Shown piece by piece: positions 23,655-35,827 of a stretch of 64,000 nt of DNA. Location of the stretch: the NCBI GenBank assembly GCA_009599575.1, contig VWND01000002.1, forward strand, positions 1,302,001 to 1,366,000. Reading direction: 5' to 3'. The stretch's first letter is position 1, and each line of letters starts with the position of its first letter. This DNA is from Blumeriella jaapii (Eukaryota > Ascomycota > Leotiomycetes > Helotiales > Drepanopezizaceae). The notes beneath the pieces were generated by a model. That model had not been told where the DNA came from. It searched no databases and worked only from the letters and a program-made list of their open reading frames with translations. The position numbers and the translations under genes were made by a program.

Positions 23655-24161
23655 GTTTTTGTCGCACGCGCTATCGAAGCGCAAATTTTTTTCGCGGGTT
23701 TTAACGATTTTATAAATCGTTTCGATGCTACTACCGCCGCTGCCGCTTTTTCTTTTTTTATTGCCGAAGCTAAAGTTTTTGCTAAAACTTTTATCGATTT
23801 TATTATTTACGACGCTTATATAAATCGTTTAAAAAAAAATAACGCTTCGGCTTTTATAATAATCGAAAGTCGTGCGAATCGCGCCGCGGCTCGAATTGCC
23901 GCTGCTATTATTGCGCCCGTTTTTGCCGATTTAGCGGCTGCTACTGTTTTAAAAGCTTTGGCTGCGCCGGCTTTTTTTTTTAACGACGCTAATATAAAAC
24001 GTATTTTCCGACGTTTCGAAAACGTCGCTCGGATTTATTTTAACTAATTGAATCAAATTCTGGATTTCTACGAAAATATCGTAATTGCAATTTAGCATTC
24101 GATTACGGCTATCGTAAAAGTTTTAATTGGAATAAATCGAATATTTTGCGAATTCGTTTAA
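23655..24161 (+). pseudogene. Plus-strand Ala-rich open frame inside element 3, antisense to pol
   Basis: One plus frame is open for 130 codons (23655-24044), then continues beyond two stops, TAA at 24045 and TAG at 24093, to TAA at 24159. Both internal stops would be Gln codons (CAA, CAG) before a C-to-T change on the plus strand. Composition looks protein-like: Ala-rich with many GCN codons (TTAAAAFSFFIAEAK, ESRANRAAARIAAA, APVFADLAAATVLKALAAP), then RRFENVARIYFN and ILDFYENIVIAI. I do not recognise the family. It sits between the integrase and the 3' LTR and is transcribed opposite to pol. Extra antisense frames in this place are known for some plant gypsy elements. It could also be a fragment of another gene captured by, or inserted in, the element. 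Confidence 0.55.
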
Positions 24162-25489
24162 TATTAATTTTTTTTAGCTTGCCGCTGCTTTTAAATTTAA
24201 AAAAGATGGCGATGAAAATAAAAAGGAAAATAACGATAAAAATAAATTGGCTTAGCGGCGGTTTTTAAAATTTTCTAAATGTTTTTGTTTTTTTTTTTTT
24301 TTGCTTTTACGGCGCGCATTCGTTATTGTTCCGTTATTATTATTTATCGTATTTTTCAAATATTTTTTTACAATTTTTTTTGCGTTCGTAAAATAGTTTT
24401 CTGGCTTTTAAAAGTTTTCGCTTAATAAATAGCTTTTTTATCGCATTAAATAATATCGGCTTTTTTTTGTATTTTTGTAAGCTTGTATTAATTTGACCTC
24501 GTATTTTTCGAATTTTTAAAGTTTTATTATATTATTTTTTGGCTCGGTATCGTTCCGACCCTGCCAAAGTTTTAATAAAAAAACGTAAAAAATATCGTAA
24601 ATACGATATTAAAAAAAAAGTTCGAATTAATAAACTTGGCCGTGCTTATATATAATTCGCTTAATTTTAAAAAGCTTTAGATATTTATTTAAAAGCTTTC
24701 GAAAAAGTCGCAGCTGTCGAAGGTTTTTGATCGATAATAATATTTTGTCGCTTATTTAAAATTTAATTTTTTTATATTTAGCGTCGTAAAATTTTTTATA
24801 ATTCGCGTTGGCTTTTTTTAACTTTTTACTAAGTACTTTTTTTTTTTTTTTGTAATATTTTAATTCGTTTTTCCGCTGACGGTATTTTTTTTTTTACGAC
24901 GTCGCTTTCGACGTTGCTGCTAAATTCTGAATAAAAGCCGTATAATATGCGAAAAAAAATAAAATCCGTAGAAGCGTATATCGAATTATTATACGTAAAC
25001 TCGGCTAAAGCAAGCTTCGTAGTTTAATCGTTTTGTCGATAATCGTAATACGTGCGAAAGTAAAATTTTAAAATTTGATTTTGACGTTTCGTTTAGCTAT
25101 TTGTTTAAAAATAAAAAGCGATGCTTAATCGACGTCGTATTTATAGGTGGAATATTATTAAAAACCAGAATTTATTAATGAAAACTGACTTTTTATTTGT
25201 AATAATTTTTTTAAAGCAGCTAAAATTTTTGTAAACGTATTATATAAATATTTTAGCTAAATCTGGGACTGAAATCGTTTTTTGTGTCGGTATGTATTTC
25301 GATAGCTTCGTATATCGGTTTATTATAACGAGTATCGAATCGTAAATACGACTTCGTTTTTTGCTAAAAAATAGATTCGTAATAAAATCTATAGTTATTT
25401 TTTTTAAGATTTCGTAAAAATCGAAAAAAAAGCTAATTCGTTATAAAATCGGTGCTTTTTAAGCTTGTCTTTTTAGTATTTTCTATACG

Positions 25490-25610
25490 TATTAACGTAA
25501 CGCTTTACGTCGCTTCGTAAACCAGGCCAGAAATACTTTTTTTCGATCAATTCTAGCGTTCGCCGAAAGTTCTAATAGCCGGCGGTCGAATCGTCGTAAT
25601 TAATTTTTAA
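25490..25610 (-). pseudogene. Integrase zinc-binding segment of element 3
   Basis: The minus strand reads TLELIEKKYFWPGLRSDVKRY preceded by DDSTAGY, a stop and NFRR. This is the end of the H2C2 domain that precedes the integrase core of gypsy elements. The stop falls where the family has His-Gln or His-Pro, again compatible with RIP. The integrase core should follow at lower coordinates (about 25400-24800), but I could not read it confidently. Confidence 0.85.
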
Positions 25611-26346
25611 TATTTCGCTTTTAATAACGTTTTTATTCGAAATATACGCACGTTTTTTATAACGTAATAATTCATTTTGGCTTATACGCCAGTATTTCTC
25701 GGATCCGGCTCGATTGTTTTGCGAAGCCGATTCGTACGTTTTTTATAATACAAAAAAATCAGATTTTTGCAATTTAAAAATAATTTTATAAATCGGTTTT
25801 GCTAGCTCGTTATTAACCGTTTCGGATTATAGCAATATAACGGCTACGCTTTGTAATATATATTGTTTGCAATTAGTAATATTAGCAAAAGATAATCCGG
25901 CGAAAAAGCTTTTTATTTGGTTTTTTTTCGTTTGTTTTTTATTTTTTGATTTCGTTAACAAAAGCTTCGAATATTTATCGGCGCGAAATAGTTTATACTT
26001 CGATTTTAAGCGTGTTTTTATTACGGAAAACATTTTAGAATTTTTTAAATAAATTAATTTTAGCTTACGATGCAGCGTAAGCAGCTGCTCGTTATTTTTT
26101 TTTAAATTTTTTTTTAAATCTGGCCGGCGGAAAAGATTATTCGCCGAATTAAAAACTTCTGTTTTATATTCGATTATAAAATCGTATTCAGCTAGCTCGT
26201 CGGCCCATTTCGCTTAGCGTTCGTTTAAACGTTTTTTCGTAAGAAAATATTTTAAATTATAATAATTTATACGTATAATAATAACGTCGGAAGCGTTACG
26301 TAAATATTGGTTTTATTATTTAAAAGCGTAAACTATAGTTATTAGC

Positions 26347-27310
26347 TTAGCGTCGTAAACTTCGTATTTTTGTTTTATAAAAAAAAGCTTTTTCGAATAA
26401 TATACGATAGAATGCCAACGTGCCTTCGCATTTTTTCCGAATAATTAAAATAATATTTCGTTTATAGCGAATTTCGAAACGTTTGTTTCGATTTGAATTT
26501 TTAATCGAAGATCGAAATAGCGTAGAATCGGTGAGCAAAACTTTTTTTTTAAAAGTAAAAAGGCGAGCTTCGCTTCGAATAAAAAACGAAAAAAGTTCGA
26601 TATTTTTTTTCGTTGCATTTTTTTTAGAAAATCTGTAATAGATCGACAAAACTTAACGTAATTTTTAATAAAACGTTTGTAGAAATTAATAAAATCCAAA
26701 AACACTTGAATATTTCGCTACGTAATAAAAAAGGGTTATTTCCGAATATTATTTATTTTCTTTGGGTTTATTTCAATTTCCGTAAAAGTAACGACGAAGC
26801 CTAGGAATTTAATCGTATTCGTGTCGAAAATATATTTTTTTAGATTTTCGTAAAGTTTGTTAATACGAAGTTTTTCGAGAATTTTTTTTACCGCGTTTGT
26901 ATAATCGTCGGAGTTTTCGGAAAATATTAAAATATCGTCGAGGTAAATTATATACGTAATATTTATTAAATCGATTAAAGCTTGATTAATATACGCTTGG
27001 AAGGTTGCTGGTGCGTTCGAAAAGCCGAAGGGTAATACGTAGTATTCGAAGTGTTCGTAACGAATGCGAAACGCAATTTTTCATTTATTTTCTTTTTTTA
27101 TTCGAAGGCGATAGTACGCCCAAATAAAATCTAACTTAATAAATATTTTAGCTTTTTTTAAACGATTTAAAGTTTCGCTTATAAAAAGTAAAAAGGTTCG
27201 ATTTTTAACCGTAACTGCGTTTAAACTTTTATAATCGACGCATAATCGTAAACTTCCGTTTTTTTTCGGTATAAATATTATCGGTGCGTCGGCGAAGCTA
27301 ATAAATCTTT
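26347..27310 (-). pseudogene. Reverse transcriptase and RNase H of element 3
   Basis: The minus strand reads APIIFIPKKNGSLRLCVDYK, then KIFIKLDFIWAYYRLRI, then EYYVLPFGFSNAPATFQAYI, and an intact catalytic IIYLDDILIFSEN at about 26951-26913. The connection domain follows (MFLDFINFYKRFIKNYVKFC, then CSPILRYFDLRLKIQIETNV of RNase H). The coding content is well preserved despite the AT drift, in contrast to element 1 where YLDD has become YLNN. Scattered stops or frame changes remain between segments. Confidence 0.9.
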
Positions 27311-28312
27311 TTATTTAGTTTTTTTTTAAATTCGAATCGAAATATTCGCGTAATTCGATAAGTTTAGATTCCGACAAAAAATAAATTGATTTTTAAAAAA
27401 GGTTTTTTTTTTTCGCGAAATTTATTCGATGCTTTATAAAATAGTGAAAAGCTAGGATAACCGCGGCGGTATCGTTAAATACGTCGGCGTAATCGTCGTA
27501 TTTGAAAGGTAATTAATACTGTTTTTTAGTAGCTTTTTTTAAAACGATATAAAACGCTTGCTTTTTTTTGGATTTTTTTTTAAAACGTTTGATTATAACG
27601 AAATTAAATTATAAGCGTTCGATTAGATATCGCTACGATTTAATTCGAAAGCTTATAGCAGAATCGATATTTCGCAATTAAAAAAACTTTAAAATAAATA
27701 AAATTTTTAAAATATTTATATCGCAAGCTACGAAATCGCTCTGTATTTTTTTAGTTGTTTTATAATTATTAATAACGCGAATAAATTGCGTATGCGTATT
27801 GTAAATAATTTTTTTTTTTTTTTCAATCGTAGATAAATTAATACGTTTTTGAATTAGTTTTTATTTATATTTAATTAATAACTTTTAGATTACGTAGTTT
27901 TTTTTCGCGCCGCAGTCGATAAAAGCTCGTTTTGTACGAGTTTCGCTTTTGGCTTTTTTAATTTCGATTAAAATTATTATTTTCTGCTTTTTTTTTTCGT
28001 TCGATTTTATTAATAACAACGAAATTAAAATCGAGCGAAAGCTTTTCTCGAATTTTTAGATTTATTAGCTTCGGAGCAGTTTAAAATTATATATCTTTTT
28101 CTGTTGCATTTATAATATTCGATTTTTGAATAATTAGCTATACGATGCTTTTTTTTTTAACAGCGATTGCATTTCGAAAAATAAAAAAAATCGTTAAAAA
28201 TTTTAGGATTTTAAAAGATTTTATTAAAATTGTCGTTTTTTCGCTTTCGTTTTTTTTTTTATAACGTATTTTCGAATCGAAAACGATATGTATTTGTTTT
28301 AGCTTTTGAATT

Positions 28313-29200
28313 TTAATCGTGAATATAAGTCTTTTTTTTTTTTTTTTTTTTACGTTTATTTCGTCGTTTATTATTTTTCGTTTCGTCGCTGATAATTTTA
28401 TTAATACTTTCGATACGACGAGCGATTAATACTAATTTTTCGTGCGAGCTTATAATTGTAATATTGTTTCGTTTAATAATTTTTTTTCGAAAAATAAATC
28501 GGAGTTTTGCGAAAAACATTTTTTTTTTAATTGTATCGTTTGTTATTTGCAATTACTGTTCGAAATTATTTAAATAAGCAACGAAATTATTAATTAATTT
28601 ATGCTTTTTTTGCTTCGTTTTATCGTATAAATTCGAAGCCGCGATTTTTCGATTTTCCGTATTTATTAAAAAGTTTAATATTTATTTTTTGAAATCGTTT
28701 TATATAATTCGAATATTCGTAAAACGTCGTTTGTATCCGGTTTATTTTTTTTTTATTTTATCGTCGAAAGCTAAAATACAGGCGTTAATTTTTTTTTGAT
28801 TAATACAAAATATTATTTTTTTATTTTGGCGGAAATTTCGCTTTGCACGCCGAATAAAAAATTAAGCTTTTTTAATATTTTTTTTTCGGTATATTGAAAA
28901 ATCTTTTATTTTTGATGCTTTTCGGCTCGAATTCGCTATGTTTTTTACAAAAAGTATAATATATTTAAAAAAGATGCTAAGTTGTTTTTAATAAATATTA
29001 TTATTATAATGCTTCGAAAATATTTTATAATAATCGCCGGCTTGGGTTATTTTCTGTTTTTTTTTAATTGGGACGGTGTTAAAAAATATAAAATTTTTTT
29101 TTTCGATATTTTCGAAAGCGTTAAGTTTTCGTTGAAGTTGTTTAATTTTTTTTCGGAATTCGTTTCGGCGTTTTAAAGTTTTTTCGAGTTTTTTGATTGT
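28313..29200 (-). other. Presumed gag region of element 3
   Basis: By position (between the 5' LTR at 29644-30056 and RT) this should be gag and protease. The longest minus frame (28552-28313) is Lys/Arg-rich (RRNKRKKKKKKK). AT decay prevents a firm domain call. Confidence 0.4.
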
Positions 29201-29643
29201 TTCGTGAACTTTTTTTTCAGTTTTTTTTTGTTTTATTTTAATTTGTATTTTTTTTATTTTTTTACGTTTATCGTTTTTTTTTTATTCGGCGCGGATTCGT
29301 TTATTAATTAAATAAATTAAAGTTTCGATAAAAGATTTTTCCGAATCGCTTTGAGCGTGGCCTTTTTTAATGATTTTTTTGATAAAAGAAATTAAAAAGT
29401 CGTCGCGTTTTAATAATAGAGTGTTTTCGGCTTTTAGTAAAATTAATAACGTTAAAAAAAACGATAATACGGAATCTTTTTGAGCAGTCGAAAATGCTGA
29501 GTCTTTTTAAATAGCTAAAAATGCTTGTTTTCTGCGAATGCGAAAAGCTATAATATCGATAATAACGATATAAATATAATAATATAATAAAAAATTGTTT
29601 TAGTAATATCGAACTGCCGTTTCGGTGAATAAAAAGATTAAAA

Positions 29644-30056
29644 TATAAAAATTGAAAAATAAGGAAATATTAATTTAAACGATAAAACTTAAATAAGGTT
29701 GGATTAATAATCAGATTGATTTTTATTTTTTATATTTTTAGTAAAAAGCGTGTATAAGTACAAAAGAAAGGGTGAAGTCTTCGAAAAAAGTATTTCCCAG
29801 AAAACCAAGCGAATTTCATTTAGTATGCTTTTTCAGCTTTTATTCCGATTTTTTTTTATTTTTTTTAATATAACCTTAATAACTGGTTTTTTAGCAATCA
29901 TTTTCATAAAGTGTTTTATTTAAATATTATTTTCAGCCCTTATAATACTATCCGGCCTCTACGGCCTATCCGCAGAAAGTGCTATTCGAGGGTTGGTAGG
30001 AGGCAGAGGGTTTTGGCGGATCATCTGACTTATATACGTAATATTGGTTCCTGACA
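29644..30056 (-). repeat. 413-bp LTR of element 3 (right, 5' by pol direction)
   Basis: TATAAAAATTG to GGTTCCTGACA, matching 22702-23114 without gaps. Its left half is more T/A-rich than the other LTR and its right half less so, as expected from patchy RIP. Confidence 0.94.
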
Positions 30057-30061
30057 CGATC
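30057..30061. repeat. Target-site duplication CGATC, right copy
   Basis: It directly follows the CA end of element 3 and matches 22697-22701. Confidence 0.93.
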
Positions 30062-31797
30062 GTTAATAATACTTTTTAAAAGGCCAAAATATTTGTATAC
30101 GTAGAATATATATAATTTAACGAAACTTCGAGCGTCGATATTTTTATAATAAAAAATCGAAATAGTTTGCTTAAAAAAGCGATTTATTATTACGAATACG
30201 TTATCGTAACCATATTTGTTTTTGTTAAAATTGCAAAAGTTTATTATAACGTGCTTTTAAAAATGGTCAGAAACAGGAAAAAGCTAAAAAAAGCCGGGGC
30301 GCTTATTTTTTAAAATAAAACTCTTTCGATAAGCGTAGCAGTTGCGATAATATTATTTTACGAAAGCTATTATACTTCGCTAATAATATTAATCCGAAAG
30401 CAATTGCGTAATTTTGCGAACGCTGAAATAAGCGATAAAGATTTAATCGTGCATTTTTCGTATAAAAGCCAAACGGAAATAATCGACGTTTAATATTATC
30501 AGGCGACCGTAATATAATAATAAATCGCGTTTAAATATATACGAAAACGGAGTATTATTATCGTCGTTTTCTTTCGTAGCGTTTCGTACAGCTTTTTTTC
30601 GAAAGGCTATCAGGCTGCTAGCTATGCGATTAGCGTAGAAAATTTAATCAACGATACGAAATACGAAAAAAAAATCAGCTATTTCAACGATAAAAACAGC
30701 TGTTTCGAAAACCGTAAAAGATCGAAGTTTTTTAATCAAAAAGCGGTAATCGATCTGATCGGCTCGAAAAAAAGTTTGCAGGCGCTAAATACGTTTAAAA
30801 AAGTTTTAACGGTCGAATTCGCTTATACGACGTGTTAATACGTCAGCCAAAAAGTTGTGTTTACTTGGTTTATACGTAATAAAAAAGTTATAATCGGCAA
30901 AAAGCTCGGCTTAGCGTATTTATCGAGCGTTTAAGAATTTGAAAATCATAAAATACTCTAAAGCTTTGTAATTAATAATTATTTTAATTTAATAAACTGA
31001 GCTAATTAATTTAGCACGAAAATTGTTTAAAGATTTTACGATTACGAATATTTTTTTATTATATACGACGTAGTTTAATTTTGCGAAGGCTATGGTTTTG
31101 CTGAAGTAGGCGATTGGAAGCCAATCGTTATTATAGAATTACGAAAGCATAAAAGCTACTACGCCGTCGAAAGCGTTAGTTTTTAATATACAAGAAAGGT
31201 TTTGTTTATAATATTATAAAATTGGTGCAATAATAAAAGCTAATGTAAAAAAGTCGAAACTCTTCTGATATTTAAAAATGAAATTGAAAGGAACGTTAGC
31301 CTTGGTCAAATAAACCAAAAGCTTTGCAATTATATCGTAGTTTCGAATAAAACGTCGGTAAAAGTTACAAAAACCAAAAAAGCTTTGTACACTTTTTATA
31401 ATAATAAAAGGCTTTTAATAAGCGACTACGAAAACTTTTTTTAAATTTATTTTTAGGCTTTTAATCGAAATAATAAAACTTAGATAACGAGTTCGTATAA
31501 CGTTAAATTCAAACTTTCGAATATCGGCCTGTAATTCAACGTCAGCGAACTTTTAAAGTATTTTGCGAACGTATATAACGTGTTTCAAAAGGTCGGACGA
31601 ATAAATAAAAATATTATTTAAATATACAATACAAAAATCGTTTAAATAATCGAAAAAACGTCGTTTATATAACGTTAATAAATTGCGGGTTTATTAATAA
31701 GGCCAAAAAGTAGCATTTTGCATTTATAAGCGCCGTAACGCGTACGAAACGTCGTTAGTTTTTTATTAGCGGGGTTTATTCGAATTTTATAAAAAGC

Positions 31798-32611
31798 TTA
31801 ACGAATATCGAGCTTCGTAAAAATTCGCGCTTCCGAAAAACGAGTAAAAGTCTTATCGATAAAAGAAAAAAAATAGCGATTTTTACGAATAATATTATTA
31901 AAAGTTCGATAATCGATACAGAAACGTAATAAACCGTCGGGTTTTTTGGCGAAAAACATTAAAACAGCGAAAAAAGCGGTGAAAAATTCGATAAAGCTTT
32001 TATTAAAATTATTTTGCAGGTAAATCTTAACAATCTCGAGCTTTGGAATCGACATTTTGTATAAAAAAGTGTATTTCAGCTTTTTTTCATTTATAATAAG
32101 CTCGATTTTATAGTCGTAAAGCCGGTAAAAAGCTAGCTCGTTATTGGCGGCTTTAAAAAACACGTATTTAAGATTTTTATATTTCGGAAAAAAAAACTCG
32201 AAAAAAGATTTATTCGAAATTAGCTTTGCTAAGCTGGTTAAAAAGGTCGAAATCGATATTTTATTAATTCTGAAACGTTCGAAAAAACTGTGAAATTGGG
32301 TTTTAAGAAAAGTGTTATACGTAAGGTCGTTTAGTATTTTGTCGATTTCGTATAAAAAGGTTAAAAACATTTCAATTGCTTTTTTTCTGAAAATTAGCTT
32401 AAAAGCGTGTGCAATAATTTGACAAATAGAAATTAAATAAGCAATGGATTAAAGGATTCGTTTTCGAACTGATCGTTTGGAAGGTTTAAAAAAAGATTGC
32501 TTGTTTAAATTATCGATTATATTAAACTGAAAGGCTATCGCGGCGAAGGTTTTTTTTCGGTTTTTGATGTAATTGTTTTTCGTAGAACGAGAAAGCTGTT
32601 CTGACGAAAGG

Positions 32612-32645
<34 letters not shown>

Positions 32646-33677
32646 AATAATAGAAAAAGGATCGTTAGCTTAGGAAGATGGTGTAATTTTTTGTATTATT
32701 TCACTGACGTCGCTATCGAAATTGGCACCGCGAATAAAATTCGATTTTTTCGCGCTTCGCACAGCGTCGTAAATCTGCCACAATTAATCAAGGTTTTTGT
32801 CACGTTTTACAGCGTCGTTTTGATGGCGAAATTGAATTTTTCGGAAGTGCAAATAAAAGATTTTAATACAACGAGCGTAAAAAGCTGTGAGGAAATAAAA
32901 CTTCGGCTAATAAAGCTTGCGTTTATTACAGTTTAATAAAACTTAATATTCGGCCAACCAAGCTTTTCCTAGAATTATATTATAATTTCCGAAATTAATA
33001 ATTAAAAAAAAAGTAAACGATTGTATTCGATTATTAATAATAAGGTTAAAAAGCGTAAAATATATAATTAAATGGCTACGAGCTTTATTATACTTTTTTA
33101 TAAAAAAAAAGCCGAAAGAAATTAAATCAAAAGTTTAAAAAAAAAAAAAAAAAACTTGATTAGCGCCGAATCGATTAACGCATAACCGTTCGCTTTAAAA
33201 TCGGCGAGCGTTTTTATTTTGTACGAAAAGCCATTTTTAATAAGTATAACGGAAATTGTTAATAAATCGTTACCAAAAAGCTTTCGAACGTTAAAATAAC
33301 GCATATCGCGCAATACGTTTAAAAAAAAGGTTTTGCTTAGGCTTAAGCGTTTTCCCGATTAGCAAAAAAACCTTCGATTTTCTCGTATGCGTTTTGAAAA
33401 TCGTTTAAAAAAAGATTTTCGTTTTTATTATTATTATTAAAAAACGAATTTTCGGCCGGTTCGATTTCGTTTATATTTACTAGCCTAAAAAAACCTTTAA
33501 GTAAAACCGAAGGTCGGCTCGTAAAAAATCGTGCAAATTGGCCTCGCTAAACTTTTTAATATAAAATAAAAAACGAGCGTTGTCGTTGATCCGATCGAAA
33601 AGGAAAAACGTTAAAAAAAGCGTTTTGGCGTGGAAAAAAAGAAAAAACAAAAGGCTGAAAAAAAGTTTATAAAACAT
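31798..33677 (-). pseudogene. gag-pol remnants of element 2 (protease and reverse transcriptase)
   Basis: Reading down the minus strand: RFLFYIKKFSEANLHDFLRA (33677-33480), protease-like LADFKANGYALIDSALI (33313-33122; the G of ADSEANG in element 1 keeps the family pattern) and a 190-codon open frame (32370-31798). That frame carries KKPDGLLRFCIDYRTFNNII and EARIFTKLDIR of the reverse transcriptase. All have counterparts in element 1 at the same spacing. Downstream RNase H and integrase parts continue to 30062 but are cut by many stops. Confidence 0.88.
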
Positions 33678-34952
33678 TAAAACGACTTTCGTACGTACGA
33701 TTTAATTCGTAATACGCTTTAATTAAAAATCTACCACTTTAATAAATAATAAATTTAATTAAAAAACGATTCGCGTATAAAGTTCGTTCAGCCAATTGAT
33801 TTTGTTTTTTTTATCGGACGGCGGTAAATCAATTTTTAAAAATCGTTGTACGCGCTTATTCCAAATGCAGCTTTTTTCGTAAACGCTTTAATATTTTATC
33901 GCGAAAAGCGTTTCGAAGCTGTTTATTAATTCGTATTTAAGCGTTCGCTGCGAAAATGGAAAATCGCAGGTAAAATCGCTAAAAGTCGTCGTGCGTATTT
34001 ATTATAAGCATTTTAAATTCGTTTTCGGCCTTTTAAACGTCGGAAAAATCGGCCAGGAAATCGGCGATTTTTTTGATTAATTTTTCGAAAAATATAAAAT
34101 CGGAACGGTCCAAAATACGCGGAGTCAGAAACTTTTTTGCTACGCTTTCGGTCTGATCGAATATATAATTTTTACGAAATCGATCGCTAGCGAAATAATT
34201 GTAATAAAATTCGAAATTATCGAAAACTTTAGTTTTTCAATAGCGTGTTTTGTAATTTTTATTATTATTTAATTTAAATTTAAAATTCGGAACGCGTTTT
34301 ATACGAATTAATCGAAAATTAGCAAATAAATAAAAATTATAGCGTTTAAAAAGCGCGCTAAAGTTTTGGCCGTCAGAGGAAAATTCAAAAAAAATTCGCG
34401 AAAAGCGTGGAAATTGATTTGCAGCGTTTGTTAATTAAAATAAAACGTTGCGAAAAAAGAGAAAAGCAGCAGATTCGCGATTGGCAAAAGCACGTTCGAT
34501 AAATTTTATTAAACGTTTTGATTAAAAGGTTTGTCGCAGTCGTATAATTTCTAGAAATTATCGTTTACGCTTTTGCGCTTTTTTCAGTTGATTTTGCAAA
34601 AGTTTTAACTGAACGCTTTTAGCGCTAGGCTGTAAAAAAAAGGTGGCAGGCGAAATAATTAGCGCTCTGCCCTTTCTTTTGTTTTTTTTTTTTCGGAAGG
34701 AGAACTGTTTTTCAAAAAAAAAAGCTTTTGAAGGAGGCTGCTTCTTCGCTAATTAAAAGAAAGGTTGAGATGTAGTAGCAGGAGCTGAAAAGCTCTGCTA
34801 AAGGAAGAATCGTTAAACAGAAGCTATTTTTCGCGAAATGCGGAAATAAGCTTTTTTACGACCGGTCGATCACTTTGGTATAACCCGTAAGAAATTCGAA
34901 AAAAAAGATAATTTACGCCGTCGCTAACGTAAAAAAAAATATTAATAATATA

Positions 34953-35241
34953 ACGATTTAATTAGTCGAAAGGCTAAAAGATCAGTCAACTGATCGCCGT
35001 ATTTATATAATATAAAAAACGAGCCTTTGGTTTTGTAACAAAAATATTTATTTAAAATCAACAATTGCAAAAGGCAGAAGTTGCTAAGAAAAAAGAGCTT
35101 TATATATATAAATAGTTTTCATAATTAATGGGAAGACTTATCAGGAGACCAGGGAGCTTGCAGCTATACGTAGTTGCTGGGGAGCTTGCAGCTATACGTA
35201 GTTGCTGGGGTGACACGAGAGGTGGCAACAGAGTGAATCGT
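34953..35241 (-). repeat. LTR of element 2 (5' LTR by pol direction)
   Basis: 289 bp with the doubled AGCTTGCAGCTATACG segment (about 35154-35207), equal in length to 21395-21683. It is followed by ordinary, less AT-rich DNA. Confidence 0.92.
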
Positions 35242-35432
35242 TACAATATTTATTCCAAGCAGATGACTTTTATCTCCTCGCACCTATTTATTCATTTATT
35301 CATTCCAAGCAGATGAGATGAGAGTATCCCCCCCCAAAGCAAAAAGGTGTCACACCAAGTATTCCCCCCGCATTCAATCTGTAATCATCCAATCAATCAA
35401 TCGATCGATTAGCCAATTAACGGTAAACGTGA
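35242..35432. other. Right flank of the gypsy island
   Basis: CTCGCACCTATTTATTCATT (35277-) resembles the left flank of element 1 (CTCGCACCTATTCATTCAT, 14948-). CCAAGCAGATGA occurs twice here (about 35256 and 35307). No gene. Confidence 0.55.
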
Positions 35433-35706
35433 TTATGTCCCAAAAACAGTGGGCCCAGCGGGAAGGCCAACGTGGCCGCACGTGGGAGGATGCACGGACC
35501 ATTTACGATAAGAGATAAGAAAGCGAGAAGCTAAAAAAAGGCGGGGATCCAATATTTATCAATTGATTTGTGCGACTTTCTTCTTCTTATTTACAACCGT
35601 TCTGTTTTTCATCACCACCACGTTTTTAACCCACCTCTCCTCCCCCTTTTCCTTCCCATCCTATTATTTTATTTGAAAGTTTATTTGCTAACTACGTTTA
35701 ATAAAA

Positions 35707-35812
35707 TACGCGTCGCGATTATATTACGACGATTCGCACGTTACGCGTCGCGATTATATTCCGACGATTCGCACGTTACGCGTCGCGATTATATTCCGAC
35801 GATTCGCACGCG
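35707..35812. repeat. Three tandem copies of a 35-bp unit
   Basis: The unit ACGCGTCGCGATTATATT + MCGACGATTCGCACGTT is repeated three times with one base difference. It is more CpG-rich than the surroundings. Confidence 0.92.
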
Positions 35813-35827
35813 CGCCGGTGTTATTTT

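Larger units (their letters stand above)
22702..30056 (-). mobile_element. Nested Ty3/gypsy LTR retrotransposon 3 (7355 bp)
   Basis: It begins TGTAAGG and ends CTGACA, has equal-length LTRs of 413 bp and is bracketed by the 5-bp duplication CGATC. Pol is on the minus strand: reverse transcriptase about 27310-26700, RNase H 26600-26347, integrase zinc-binding domain about 25600-25490. It is very AT-rich with RIP-type substitutions between its LTRs. It is not closely related to elements 1 and 2: its LTR, length and RT (PKKNGSLRLCVDYKSLN versus KKPDGLLRFCIDYR) differ. A plus-strand open frame at 23655-24161 lies between integrase and the 3' LTR. Confidence 0.95.
21395..35241 (-). mobile_element. 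Ty3/gypsy LTR retrotransposon 2 (related to element 1, interrupted by a nested element)
   Basis: Two 289-bp LTRs (21395-21683 and 34953-35241) flank an internal region homologous to element 1. It is split by a 7.36-kb insertion at 22702-30056; sequence continuity is restored across the insertion when compared with element 1 near 16260. RIP is heavier than in element 1: for the same positions it has more T and A. Remnant domains include reverse transcriptase (32370-31798), protease-like (33313-33122) and the pol C-terminus (22212-21931). Both LTRs have a 27-bp internal tandem duplication absent from element 1, which marks it as a separate subfamily or lineage. Confidence 0.92.

Noticed and set aside
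25827..26052. Opposite-strand frames of 60-70 codons in the AT-rich block
   Set aside because: Lys/Phe/Ile-rich frames expected from AT-rich, RIP-mutated DNA.
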